A stretch of 64,000 nt of DNA, from positions 37,312-101,311 of the forward strand of contig QJPP01004082.1 in assembly GCA_003996215.1 (NCBI GenBank), in the 5' to 3' direction. Position 1 is the stretch's first letter. Each line of letters begins with the position of its first letter. The notes below the pieces were generated by a model. It was not told where the DNA came from and ran no database searches. It saw only the letters and a list, made by a program, of their open reading frames with translations. This DNA comes from Jaltomata sinuosa (lineage: Eukaryota > Streptophyta > Magnoliopsida > Solanales > Solanaceae). Position numbers and translations under genes: made by a program. Shown here one piece after another: positions 43,597 through 55,787 of the stretch.

Positions 43597-46500
43597 TGTT
43601 TGACCCTTTCAGTCATCTTTGCGTTTATGCATTCATTGTACTGTTAGAGCTTTCCTGTAGCGACCCCAACTCATTTATGGATTGTTGGGACCAGTAGTTC
43701 GGTGCTCTGGTTGTTCATTTGGGATGTTTGCGTATTTTAGCGCCTTACCTTATAATATCATTGACTTTAGTCAACATTCTTAGATAACTTGCTCGGAATT
43801 GAATTTTGACAGTTCCATAAGCTCCGGAGCATTGAGTTTGGTCTATTTGAACATTTAGTCGAGGCCTGAGAACTTCCGGTGTGGGTTTTGTGTTGCTTTT
43901 TCTATTTTCAGGCCATTTGGAGTTGAAAGTGTAACTTGGGTCAGCTTTTGATGATCGGAGCGTCAGATTCAAAATCCAATGATTCCATCAGCTCTGGAAT
44001 GTTGAGTTTGGGTTAGGTAGATGGTTGGTTCGGGTTCTGGGTGAGCCGGGCTCATTTCAGGTATTTAGTTGTGTGTTGGTTAGTGTTGACTTGGGTCAAC
44101 ATTTCTCCAAAATGACCTCGTATGGAAGTTTCGTCGATTCCATTGAGTCCAGAACATCGTTTTCACTCTGTTACCATTATTGGTTTTTGAATATTGATTT
44201 TCGATTGTGCCCGGAAGTCCCATCGAATTTTGGAAAGTTGCAGACTTTTGTTGTTGCAGGTGCAGGCATCAAGCCCTAATCGAGATTGTGAGCTCCTACC
44301 CTCGCGACCGCGATGAAGCACCTGGACTCCTGTTCTTTGCGATCGCGTGATCGCCTGTCGCGATTGCAATGAAGCCTCTTCCTTGTTATTCTTCGCGACC
44401 GCGTGGCTAGCCTCCACGATCGCGATGGTCTAGGCAGCGCGGTCCTCACGACCGCGAGAGGTCCCTTCATGATCGCGATGAAGGACCCCTGGGCAGTATA
44501 TAACTTCTTCCATTTCGTTTTTCCAACCTTCATCTCTTATTTCCCTCAACTCTCTAACACTCAAACACTCTCCAACTGCTCTAAATCAACTCTTAGGCCT
44601 GGGGAAATCATTTGTTCTTCACAAATTCTTGTTCTCTTAATTATTGGTAAGTCTCCTTCCCCAAAGCTCCTTTCTTCTCCATTTATCTAAATCACCATTG
44701 TTGCCACCTCCTCAAGCTCGAATTTCGTTTGTAGAATCTGTACGTGTGTGGCGTTGCATGCTCAGGAACTCATTCAATTCATATCCTTGGCTTAATTCTC
44801 CCGTCGTGGTAGGTGACTTACCAATTTCCGATTTTCTTTCCTAAATTTCCATTATTGGGTTTCTTAACTTTAGGGCTGTTTTAGCTCGAATTTATTTCCC
44901 AAATTCCTTGATTTTTCAGGCATGCACTCCCATGGTCTTGGTGATCATAATGTGAGTTTCCATTTTTGATTTCGGGTTGGGGGGCCCACAAGCCCGCCGA
45001 TGACCCGAATTTTGACCTGGCTACAATTGTAGCATTATGGGTATCATTAGACTTGTTTTAATATATTATTTATGTTTTTGATAGTTTGATTATCACTCGG
45101 GATTTCTCGGAGCAATTTGTGCTTGGACATTATTGTTCGGGCAGCTTGTCGTCGGACGACAGGTAGGTTACGATTTAAACCCTTTAGAGTTTGCATATAT
45201 AGGATAAATTGTACTAATGGGCATCCTTGGGTTGGGTTTACTAGGTTGGTACCACAGACCTTGACCGTGTATTCATGTCCGATTACTTTTCTTCATTCGA
45301 TGGTTGTAGTATTTGTTTTATACGCTCTATTTACCCTTGTGGTCCTGTGTGGCCTTATATAGACTCTGGAACATAGATGGTGGGATATTGGGAATGTTCG
45401 TGAGTCTCGGACATCGTTATTACTATTTTTAGAGCTGGCTATCTATGTTGTAGAACGATTGGAGCCTGTGCAGGGCCGATAGGTTGATTGTGAGTCGTTA
45501 GGCTATTGATTGTGATTGAGCTTGCCATCATTATGCATATAAAAGGATTTTCTTCATGATTTTACTATGGTTTTGGCTTTGGGCCTTCTATTGATGATTT
45601 TTAAACCATGAATGGCCCGTGGGGCCATTTTTGGTAAAATTAATTATGAAATGGTTTGGTATCATCTTAATGGATCTTCTTGAGGTAAGAAATGTTAAAA
45701 GAAAGATTTGTCACAGTTTTCCGTCTATATATTAGACCCGTTTGAGCCAATGTGCTAGATTGACCCTGTTATGGAGGGGAATTGACATTAGACTCGATAA
45801 AGCTGAGCATCAGACTTGATTTTCCCACTATTTTAGACCCGATTATTCTGGGCACCCTTGAAGGGGATTATGAGACTTATTTCATTGATTTAGACCTGGA
45901 TAGAATTCAGACATGCATTTTGAGCATTTGGGTACTAATTTGGATCCGGTGGCACTCCGGACTGATATTTGAGGTTAGAGTGTAGTATTTGGTATACGCA
46001 TAGACCTCCATGGACCCTGTCATTCCAGACCAAGTGCTACGGGCAAAAGGGTGACCGGGGGTAGGGGTGTACGACAGAGTAGATATACTCGGGAGAAGTC
46101 CTTCCATTGATCCCGCCTTTATTGGACCTTTGGGGCACCAGAGGGGGTAACATACTGACACTGTGGTTACACTTAGTTTGGCATATCATATCATATCATT
46201 CATTTGTGTGAAGTTCCACCCTTGCTTGTTGTTTGTTGAGTGTACGCTCTGGTTGTATGGGAGGCCAGAGGGTTTGTTTTTACTTGATTATGTTCCTTGG
46301 TTGTATGGGCGGTTGGGGGACTGTAGGCAGGTGCTTGTTACTTTATTATTATGCTACACCATGTCATGGTTATATAAATGAGATTGGATACTAAGATGTT
46401 GTTAGTTCCTGGCTTGAGTTTGGTATGATTAAGTTGGCTATTTATTTCTGTTTTCTTGAGCATGCCTATCTTTATTCTTCTCCTCCCTTCCCTTGTACTT

Positions 46501-47249
46501 GAGGTTATCGGTATACTGTCCACTTCTAAACTTGTTATATACTATTATTGCGAGGATCCCAGGTGCGCCATTTCTTACCTTCACCTGTGCATGTTGTGTA
46601 TATATTCTACTTGTTAGCCTTATATGTTGCTTTTGGCTGTCTTCCCTCTAGGCTAGTTTTCGTGTATTTATTTGTTGCCTTCTGTGACTATCTATTTTCT
46701 ATTCTGTTCATTACTGCTCTTTTTTCTTATATGTGCCCAGTAGGCCTATGATACCTACTGGGTACCGGTTGCTTTGTAATTGGTGCTCATACTACACTTT
46801 GCATCTTCTGGTGCAGATTCTAGTGTGGGACATCACCGCTAGATCGCTGTGAGTCGTGCTTGGAGATTTTGGACTATCCCGACTGAGGGTGAGCTCTTGG
46901 CGACTGGAGCTTAGCTTTTAGTTTATCTTTTGCTTTATGTACTCTATTACTACTCGGAGACATTTGTGTATATATATTGTTTTGGACCCCTTTCGTACTC
47001 CTTATTTGTAGATCCGGCTCTATACTATGATACCAGGTTTTGGGTTTGGTTTAGCTTCCGCATATGTATGTGTCTATACTCCTATTATCTATTTTCTTCA
47101 TCTTGTTCTCTTGCTTCTGCTTATCAAACTGTTCTTCTGCGTAAATTATTTGATAGTAACCCATTACTAACCATTCCGGGCTATGGGGATTAGTTTGCCT
47201 ACTGGGGGGGTTATAGGTGCCATCATGACCGAAAATTAGGGTCGTGACA
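43597..47249 (+). mobile_element. 3' LTR of element C
   Basis: It begins TGTTTGACCC after the polypurine-like AGTAGTGGATGT and ends GGGTCGTGACA. It carries a word cluster at 44278-44490, TATATAA at 44497, a donor at 44647 and an acceptor ending 46816. Open frames in it are leader sequence. Confidence 0.95.
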
Positions 47250-48748
47250 TAAACTCTAAGTCCTCGAATGAGGAGGACTCACCAAGCTGGTTGGATGTGC
47301 TGTCGAACTACTAGACACGAGTCTAGAGGTGAGCTGCTGAATTTAAATCATGAAGGATGCAACACAAGAAAAATTTATGTTTAGTACTTTAAATGTACTG
47401 AGCATGCAAGATATCTAAAATATAAGACAAACCAAGCAATCCAAAAATACTGATGTACTGTACCGAATGCAAATTGAGTGCAAAGAACTGAACTGTAGTA
47501 CAATGACCCAATAATGATATACATATATATTGATATGCGAGGATACTCTGAAAAGTTATAATACAATGTAAGTGAAACTGAACTAAGGGTCATGTACAAA
47601 TATACTGAGCCTGAGTCTATGGGAGAGCCTATTAACCGACATAAATCACGTGAGCTAACGTGGAGTCTAATTTATTTGGCCCATCAGCAGGACCCAATAT
47701 ACCTTGCCAGGGTATAAAGGCATGACTGATGTGATTATTAAACTGATGCCTAACTGGGAGGCTATGTGAACCTATGGTGGCACGTAGTTCTAGTACTTTA
47801 GATGAAACTTTGACCCTAGTCCAACTCGCTGCTAAGTACTACTCCCAAACTAATTATACTGACAGCTTATTTAAAACCGGTGTTTTGAAAATAAAGCATG
47901 AACTAGTTTGATTACTGTTTGTGCTGATATTCTAAAATACAAACTCTCCATGCTAAATTTATTGAGTTCTGGGATCATGTGTTCATATTAAGCCAATTGT
48001 TGTTCTGAAATAGACAAAAAACTGTCAAATCATGCATAATGGTTGTTCAAATATAACAAGTAATTTGGGATTTCTGAAATCATGCGTAGATACTAAAAAC
48101 AAGAACCATAGCAATATAATAACTTGTACAAACTGAAAATCTCATAGTTGTAGAGAATGGGTTTGAACCCTAAATCATGGAATCATAATTATAACTGAAA
48201 TTTTGAAACTTTGGGCATTAAAATACCACATACCTTTTTGAGGAAATCTTGGACTGAAGCTTGGCGGATTTGATCTTGAGGATGAACCCTAGGCCTGAGG
48301 TCTGAGAGAATGCTCCATTTTCTTTTTCTGAGTTAGATCGAGGGAATAAGGGGGAATGAATTGCTTGAACTGATAAAATCCCCTCTTAGAGACTTAAAAC
48401 AATGTAGTTTAGGAGTTAAGAGAGAAGGAAAAGACTAAAATACTCCTTTTGGACATTTCTGAAAAGTTGCTGAATTTTCTAATATATGGTTCGTGGATTG
48501 AAACCATGGTATGTGAACCTTAATCCATAGCTCATGGATTGGGTTCATGGTTTCTGACAATTTTTCCATGAATGGTGTTCCACAACTCATGGACTGTTCC
48601 ACGGGTTGTGAACCCTTCCTGTGGTTCTCAGGCTAACTTGCAAGGTTGCAAGATTGGCTTAGACTGAGTTTCCATGGCTCGTGGACTGTTCCACGGGTCG
48701 TGGACCATGCTTGTAGAACCTAGATTTTTTTTAATCTAGGATGTTACA
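47250..48748 (-). mobile_element. 5' LTR of element A, 5' segment
   Basis: It begins TGTAACATCCTAG (48748). A CCACGACCCGTGG-type cluster is at 48486-48722, and a donor-like AAAAG|GTATGT lies near 48232 on the minus strand. The first five bases (47250-47254) are the TAAAC duplication of element C. Confidence 0.85.
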
Positions 48749-49199
48749 ATATGACACCATTATCCTCTGCAAAAATCATTGAGTACAACCCAGAAGTCGA
48801 GAGGAATCTAAGTTTGCTTGAAAAAGAACTTTCAGAGAGGTTACCAGGGAAGTCCCAAATCTAGAACACAATAGCTGAGAATGCTCGCAATGCTGCACTT
48901 AATGACCCACAAAACCACCATCCTGGTATAGAAAATGTTGAAAATGCCAAGGATCAGGGGGTTGGTAACTGTGAAAACATTCGCCCTCCTACTGACATGA
49001 AGGATCGAGTGAGACCAAAACAATGGCAAGAAAGGAAGATTGTTGGGTGATTACGCCAGGCTAAAATTACAATGGGATATAGCCAAGTGTGAGATGTCGT
49101 CCTATTGCAGCCAACAACTTTGAAATAAAGCATAGTGTTCTCCGAGAAATTCAGAATAACTGTGTTTCCATAGGAAAGCAAAACGAAGACCCGAGCAAC

Positions 49200-49303
49200 C
49201 ATCTGATGTACTTCCATGAAATCATGAATACATTCCACCATCTGATGTACTTCCATGAAATCATGCATACATTCCACCATCTGATGTACTTCCATGAAAT
49301 CTG
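49200..49303 (+). repeat. 39-bp tandem triplication in Athila gag
   Basis: Units at 49201, 49240 and 49279 (period 39, 13 codons) encode HLMYFHEIMNTFH with one or two changes. Period 39 keeps the frame. Confidence 0.95.
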
Positions 49304-50341
49304 ATGATGCCATATATTTAAGGAAATTCCCTTTTTCTCTGAAGGATATGCTAAGGTATGGCTTAGAATTTTACAACAGGATCAATTCGTACATGGGAGA
49401 AAATGATCAAAAAGTTTCTTGATAAGTATTTCTCACCAGCAAGGACGGTTAGAATAAGGAAGGAAATCAGCAATTTCTCACAACTTAATATAGAAATTGT
49501 CTATGAAGCATGGGTGAGGTTCAAGGAATTGGTGAGGAAGTGCACACTCAATGGGATAGAGCCGTGGATACCATTGACAAATTTCTGAGAAGGATTGTCA
49601 ATAGCCTCGAGAACGACACTTAACAATATTGTAGGAGGTCCTATCATGAGATAAACAGCCAAAGATGTTGTCAAAATTCAGAATAAGTTGGCAAAGGATG
49701 CTAATCGATGGGTTTCAAACACTTTGGAGAGGAAGAGGACTACTGGGGTGCACCAGATTGATACTTATACTCCATTGCAGGCACAGATCATATCTATTGC
49801 TAAAGATGTGAAATAGTTGACTATACTCCAAGCTCAGATGGAATAACCAATGATGTGTGATTCAAGAAGAGGTAGACATCAAACACATGAATATCAATAG
49901 GGTCCAATTACCGAGGAAGAAGTGAATGCAATTGAAAATTACAACAGGGGAAACAACTACAATCCAATGGGTCCGAAGCATCCTGGGTTTTCATAGAGTT
50001 CACCTACTGGTAGTCTGAATGCATAGTAGGAGAACAATCCTAGAGCTCAGGGACAAGCATCTCAAGGGTACCAGAATCAGCAGTGGTAGTATCAGCCTCA
50101 GCAAAATCAACAAGGTCAATAGGGAAATCATTCAAGTTGGAAAGATTTGATGGAAACTTTCATCACCAAGGTTGATGAAAAGTTTGAGACTCAAGATGTT
50201 TCTATTTGAAATTTGGAAAAACAGGTAGGACAAATTGCTAATTAGATTTCCAAGAGAGGTCTGGGACTCTTCCAAGTGACACAGAGAGGAAGACAAAGGA
50301 ACTGAAGATGATGTCTTTGCGAATCGAAAAGGTGTTGCAAG

Positions 50342-50936
50342 TAGAGATGTGCACAAATTGGATCAATTCAAATTTCTGAACCAATTCAAAGCAATTTGAA
50401 TGATATAATTTGAATTAATTTATAAATTTAATTTTAAAATATTATGGTTTCTCGATTTGGATATGGTTGGGTTTGTTTACAATCTAAATCAATATATATA
50501 TATATATAATTTAAATTTAACTTATAGTAGAGGTATAAGGATATAGGCATATATAATAATAGGCTTGTCTTTTTGCTTTTGTCTGCTGCTACTATAGTTA
50601 TTACTAAATAATACTTTTGAGTTTTGAACCATTGTGGCTAGATTTTAATATCACTTTAAAACTTGCAGTGCAATGTTACTTTTGGTTATTTAAGACCTAA
50701 TTTCAAGATTTTTTTACTTTTTGTTATATTTGCTCTAAAATAAAATGAATATAGTTGCCTGTTGAAATTTCTAAATTGAATAATTCAATTTGTAAGACTG
50801 AATCAAATAAATAAAAAATGAATCAAACTGGACCTAAAAAGGATTGAGTTTGAATGAGGATTTTAACAAATTAAAATTTAAAATTTTAATTTGATGATGG
50901 CCAAAATCGAACCGAATCGATTCGTGCACATGCCTA
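50342..50936. mobile_element. hAT-like non-autonomous element, 595 bp
   Basis: Termini TAGAGATGTGCAC and (reverse complement of the right end) TAGGCATGTGCAC match 11 of 13. They are flanked by an 8-bp duplication GTTGCAAG (50334-50341) / GTTACAAG (50937-50944). TAGRGATG ends and 8-bp duplications are the hAT hallmark. The interior is AT-rich with no transposase. Confidence 0.85.
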
Positions 50937-51049
50937 GTTACAAGATAACTGCAAAGTAAAGGTTGGTTAAGCAGAAAAAATCACAAGGCGACTAAAGAAT
51001 TCATACAACAGAAGGGGGGTCTAGTGAAATTCAGAAAGAAAAGGAGAAG

Positions 51050-51949
51050 TTGGAACTTAAAGGGGGGCCAAAACACATGCCTACATTACCTTTTCCTCAG
51101 GAGATGAAGCGAGAGAAGCTTGACAAGTTTTTTGGCAAGTTCTTAGAGATGTTGAAGCAACTTCATGTGAATATTCCTTTCACTGAGGTGATCACCCAAA
51201 TGCATGTGTATGATATGTTTTTGAAGGAGGTCTTGTCTAGCAAGATAAAGTTGGAGGAAATGTCCGGTGTGAAGCTAAATGCTCATTGCAGTGCAATTCT
51301 TCATAATAAGTTGCCTCAGAAATGTGATGACCCAGAAAGTTTCACTATTCCTGGTGGAATAGGCAGTGCTTGATTTGAAAAATCATTATGTGATGTTGAT
51401 GCTTTAATAAATCTCATGTTGTTGTCCATTTTCAAGAAAATTAAAGGACAAATAAGGGCCATAAGTCAATTCTAGTATCTTTGCAACTAGTAGACCAATC
51501 CAACATAATACCTGAAGGTATTGTTGAAAATGTCCTTGTTCGAGTAGATAAATTTGTGTTTCTAGTGGATTTCATTGTGTAGATATTGAGGCAAATAAGG
51601 AGGTTCCCCAAATTCTTGGTAAACTATTCTTAGCTACTAGAAGATAAATCCTTGACGTGTATGAAGGGAAACTAATGTTCGAGGTTGGTGAGGAAAAAGT
51701 CATGTTCAACATGAAGAAGATGATGAAATTTCTTAGAGATGAGGAAAATATGTACTTATATTTCAAGGTAGATATTTTGAATGACATGGCTGAAGAGTAC
51801 AAAATGACAAGTTGGTGGAGGCCTCATTAGAAAGATGTATAACTCAGTACGACACTATTTATGATGAAAATCCACTGGTTAGAGAAGAAATAGAGGCACT
51901 AGAATTAGACATGTTAGATGTCGGTGAAGATGAGAAGTAGAAAAAGGCA
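51050..51949 (+). pseudogene. Protease region of the Athila element
   Basis: 51050-51373 reads PTLPFPQEMKREKLDKFFG, LKQLHVNIPFTEVI, AILHNKLPQKCDDPESFTIP, the conserved lead-in to Athila protease. The active site follows as DVDALINLM where D-L-G-A is expected, so the Gly is lost. Downstream text (IIPEGIVENVLVRVDKFVF) is recognisable between stops and shifts. It would cleave the polyprotein. Confidence 0.75.
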
Positions 51950-53030
51950 CTGAAATCAAGTCCAGAGCTAAAAATGTTGCCTACGCACCTGAAGTATGTA
52001 TTTCTAGAACATGACAATTTTCCAATAATTATTTCAGTGTATCTTATAGATGAACAAGAGAGGAGATTGATCTATGTTTTGAGGAAGTACAAGAGTGCTA
52101 TTGGGTGGTCGATAACAAACATTTAGGGTATCAGTACTGCTTTGTGCATGCACAAAATCCTATTGGAGGAGAATAGCAAGCCGGTAGTGCAACCTCAATA
52201 GAAATTGAATGAAAGGTTAGAAGAAGTTGTACAGAAGGAAGTCATGAAGCTTCTGGATACAGGAATCATCTTCCTTGTTTTGGAAAGTACTTTGATTAGC
52301 ACAATCTATGTGGTACCAAAGAAGGAGGGATAACTGTGTTAAAAAATGATAACAATGAATTGATCCCTACAAGAATAGTAATAGGCTGGAGGATGTATAT
52401 AGATTGCATAAGGTTGAATGATGCAACTCGGAAGGACCCTTTTCAACTTCATTTCATTGATTAGATGCTTGAGAAGGTGGCTGGCCAAGGATTCTATAGC
52501 TTTCTTAATGGGTGCTCAAGGTACAACCAAACACCTATTACACCTAAAGACATGGAAAAGACCACTTTTATATGACCTTCAGAAATATTTGCCTATAGAA
52601 GAATGTCCTTTGGTTTATGTAATACACCAGCCACATTTTAGAGGTGCATAATGTCCATTTTTTCTGAATTGAATGAAAAGTGTTTGGAGGTATTCATGGA
52701 TGATTTCACTCTGTTTGGTGAAGATTTTGATAGTTGCTTGAATAATGTTGAAGTGGTGTTAAAATGTTGTGTGGAGGCTCATCTGGTTCTAAACTAGGAA
52801 AAATATCACTTTATAGTGAGAGATGGAATAGTGTTGGGGAACAGAGTTTCAGCCGATAGGATTGAGGTCGATAAAGCAAAGGTGGACATAATATCCAAAC
52901 TTCTACCACCTACATTGGTGAAAATCATAAGAAATTTTATGGGTCATCTGCTGACAACCTTGCTCCAAAAAGAGATCAAGTTTGTGTTGTTGATTGTTTG
53001 CGAGCTGTCAACTTGGTAAAATAAAAGCTC
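51950..53030 (+). pseudogene. Reverse transcriptase of the Athila element
   Basis: Segments in several frames: SKPVVQPQ, EEVVQKEVMKLLDTGII, ISTIYVVPKKEG, then a scrambled middle (52418-52651), and the catalytic pair in VFMDDFTLFGEDFDSCL at about 52690-52735. The tail reads GNRVSADRIEVDKAKVDII. Stops and shifts are frequent. Confidence 0.75.
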
Positions 53031-53475
53031 ACTAGTGCCCCTATAATGGTGCCTCCTGACTACAATCTACCATTTGAACTTATGTGTGATGTCAGGGATT
53101 CAGCTGTGGGGGCAATTTTGGGCAAAAGAAAGATAACTTTTCAGGCCTATCTACTATATCAGTTGTACTCTAAAAGGTGCGCAGATTAATCATGATACTA
53201 CTGAGAAGGAATTTCTCGCGGTGGTTTTCGCTTTTGAAAAATTTTGGCCTTACTTATTAGGAAGCAAAGTGATTGTCCACACTGACCACTCTTCTCTTGA
53301 GTATATGTTGCATAAGAAGGAGGCAAATTCTCAACTGTCGAGATAGGTTCTTTTGTTGTAAGAATTTGATCTCGAGATCATTGATAGGAAAAGTATAGAA
53401 AACCAAGTCGTTGACCATCTGTCATGGCTTGAAAATCCTCCGGTTGAGAAGGTGCTAATCAAAGAAGAGTTTTTT
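53031..53475 (+). pseudogene. RNase H of the Athila element
   Basis: CDVRDSAVGAILGKRK (first Asp), then ATEKEFLAVVFAFEKF-like and VIVHTDHSSLEYM-like text in shifted frames. Stops are frequent. Confidence 0.65.
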
Positions 53476-54769
53476 TATGAATAATTGTTCTTAGTTGCAT
53501 TGGTGGTGGAAATACTACCTTGGTATGTAGATATCGATAACTTTTTGGTTAGTGGATGGTTGCCTAGAACTTGAGCTATGAACAAAAAAGCAAACTTCAA
53601 GGCGAGGTAAAATATTATTTTTGGAATGACCCCTTTCTATCCAAACTTTGTGCATATGGTATAATCAGGAGATGTTTCTCGAAAATAGATATGGCCAGTA
53701 TCATTTTTCATTGTCATAATAGAGCAACTGGACGACATTACGGTAGAAATAGAACAACAAAAGTAATGGAAGCAGAATTCTATTGGTCATCACTATTCAA
53801 AGATGCTCGAGAATATATGAAAAGTGTGATAGCTTCCAAAGGTCAGGTAACATAAGTAAATGAGATGATATTCCCCAAAATTCTATCCTAGTGTATGATA
53901 TCTTTGATCTGTGGGGCATCAATTTCATGGGCCCATTCCCCTCTTCCCACTCTTTTGAGTATATCCTAGTAGCGATTGACTACGTATCCAAATGAGTCGA
54001 GGCAATTCCTATTAGGATGAATGATGTTCGTGCGGTGTGTGAGTTTTTGAGAAATAATATTTTTACCAGATTTGGCATACCAAGAGTCATCATTAGTGAT
54101 AATGGGTTGCATTTTATGAACAAATAATTTGCATCACTGTTGGAAAAGTATGGGGTGACTCATAAAATAGGAACTCCATAACATGCCCAAAATAGTGGGC
54201 AAGTTGACGTGGCTAACCGTGAACTAAAAAAAATTCTTGAAAATATGGTTAGTACATCATGCAAAGATTGCTCATTATGGTTGGATGAAGCCTTATGGGC
54301 ATATAGAAAAGCATTTAAAACGCCAATAGTAACATTCCTGTACAAATTTGTTTTTCGAGAAGGCATGTCATTTGCTTGTGAAAATAAAGCACAAAGCTTA
54401 TTGGGTAATTAAATTTCTTAATCTTGATCTTAGTCTTGCATGTGAGAATAGTATTGTGTAAATACATAAACTGGAGGAATTTAGGCAAGACGCGTATGAA
54501 AACACAAGAATTCCTAAGGAGAAATCAAAGGTATGACATGATCGTCTCATCAAGACAAAAGAATTTAAAGAAAGGGACAAGGTGCTACTCTATAATAGTA
54601 GACTGCGTCTATTTCCTAGAAAATTCAAATCTAGATGGATGAACCCATACGTGGTTAAGCATGTCAGTCCTCATGGATCAGTTAAAATCTCAAACGCTCA
54701 AGAAACTGAAAGCTTCAAGGTCAATGGGTACCACTTAAAGCAATATATTTATGGAGGATTTGAAAAATA
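53476..54769 (+). pseudogene. Integrase of the Athila element
   Basis: The zinc region (53571-53855) has FHCHNRATGRHYGRNRTTKV and AEFYWSSLFKDAREY. The core follows in shifted frames: IWGINFMGPFPSS-like and FGIPRVIISDNG-like blocks near 53905 and 54080, then SGQVDVANRELKKILE (54200-54240). The C-terminal module is FPRKFKSRWMNPYVVKHVSP, ending at 54769 (IYGGFEK). It would insert the cDNA. Confidence 0.75.
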
Positions 54770-55787
54770 ATCTTCGAACATCATCATTCCATGATCCCAA
54801 AGATCTCTACTTAAGTCTTGCCACAATGTTAAATTAGGTACTTCTCAGGAGGCAACCCAAAATTTAAGTGTTTTCTTTGAAAAAAAAATGATAATTAGCA
54901 TCGTTAATGAAGTCCAGCACGCAGCTGCAAGCCAAGCGCGCAGGTGAACATAATGCCACCTCTTTGCTGCACTGGCATGCAATATCTTACTCGAATCCAC
55001 AGTTGAGTATGTAGATTTCTTGATGCTACTAACTCGGTGCGCTGGCATGCAACTAGGCAGTGTGAACGTGCAGGTCTGCAACAAAAAAAATTTGTTAGTT
55101 TTATTTTCTTAAATCGCATCAGGTTTTTTTCTTTATCTTTTTCTTTATTGAGTTCTCTTCCCTTTCTTTTGGTTCTTTTATTTTCTCCTCACAAAAGTTT
55201 TTAAAAACCCTACCCCTCACTTTCATTTTTTTCTCTCAATCTTCCATTGAAGGGCACGTGTCTTGCTTTTCTCTCTCTCTCTCTCTCTGTAGGTATGTCT
55301 CTATTCTTCTTTCTTCTTGTTCATGGTGTGTTTGGTACTCTCTCATGGTTATGGTGAGACAAAGTTGTGATGCTTGAAATTTATATTTTTCATTGTTGAT
55401 TGAAAGTGAAAAGATAAAAGCTTTGTGTGAATAAGTTGTGGATGATTGAAAATTTTTGCTAGTTCAATTGTGGGTCATAAGCTTATTAATTTGGGTGAAA
55501 AGTGAATTTCACCATAGATGCACCAAAGGTGTTTAAAAAATGCTTCAATGAACAAAATTTTGTGTTGAAGTGAATTTGAGGGTTGTGGTTGCTCCCTTAT
55601 TGGGTTTTGAATTGTTAAATATGATTTTCCTATGAACATGTCAAGCAATTGAGAAATAGATGAATTTGAGTAGAAATTTTTGGAGAAGTCTTGAGTACCC
55701 AAATCGGAGAGAGCTACCTTTTGTGTTGTTGCAAATTGTAGTTTTGATACTGATTGAATTGAGTGATTACCTACATAAACTTAAAAA
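54770..55787 (+). other. Spacer between Athila integrase and extra ORF
   Basis: CAGGAGGCAACCCAA near 54845 marks the usual Athila region after integrase. A word cluster (CTGGCATGCAA, GCACGCAGCTGCAA, GCGCTGGCATGCAAC) spans 54905-55080. Then come a pyrimidine-rich stretch, (CT)n at 55271-55289 and a donor-like GTAG|GTATGT. This could be an internal promoter and leader for the ORF downstream; inference only. Confidence 0.5.

Larger units (their letters stand above)
34755..47249 (+). mobile_element. Element C: full-length Tekay/Del-type chromovirus
   Basis: 12,495 bp with two LTRs of almost equal length (3,652 and 3,653 bp), a primer site, gag, protease, RT, RNase H and integrase in order. A perfect target duplication TAAAC lies at 34750-34754 and 47250-47254. 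It is inserted in element A's 5' LTR. The LTRs differ at many sites (roughly one in ten to fifteen bases in the stretch I compared by eye), so the insertion is not recent. Coding regions are broken by several stops. Confidence 0.95.
16226..48748 (-). mobile_element. Element A: Ty3 chromovirus, twice interrupted
   Basis: Ends: 3' LTR 16226-17331, 5' LTR 47250-48748 plus 34422-34754. Target duplication is TTATG/ATATG in the Athila leader. About 8 kb is its own sequence; the rest is the Ogre-like LTR (20696-32719, holding B) and element C (34755-47249). Gene order on the minus strand is gag, protease, RT, RNase H, integrase. All genes are broken. Confidence 0.85.
48751..51049 (+). pseudogene. 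Gag of the Athila element
   Basis: The ATG at 48751 (inside element A's target duplication) opens MTPLSSAKIIEYNPEVERNL. The core RPIAANNFEIKHSVLREIQ is followed by a triplicated 13-codon unit (49200-49303), then VRIRKEISNFSQL and a Gln/Asn-rich tail (RGNNYNPMGPKHPGF, SPTGSLNA). A C-terminal block (NLEKQVGQIAN) precedes the hAT-like insert at 50342. Ambers include two adjacent TAGs at 50024-50029. This is the structural protein of Athila; not functional. Confidence 0.8.

Noticed and set aside
46930..47193. Open frames in LTR C (35569-35856, 44403-44690, 46930-47193 and others)
   Set aside because: They lie in LTR leader sequence and are disrupted or shifted between the two LTR copies.
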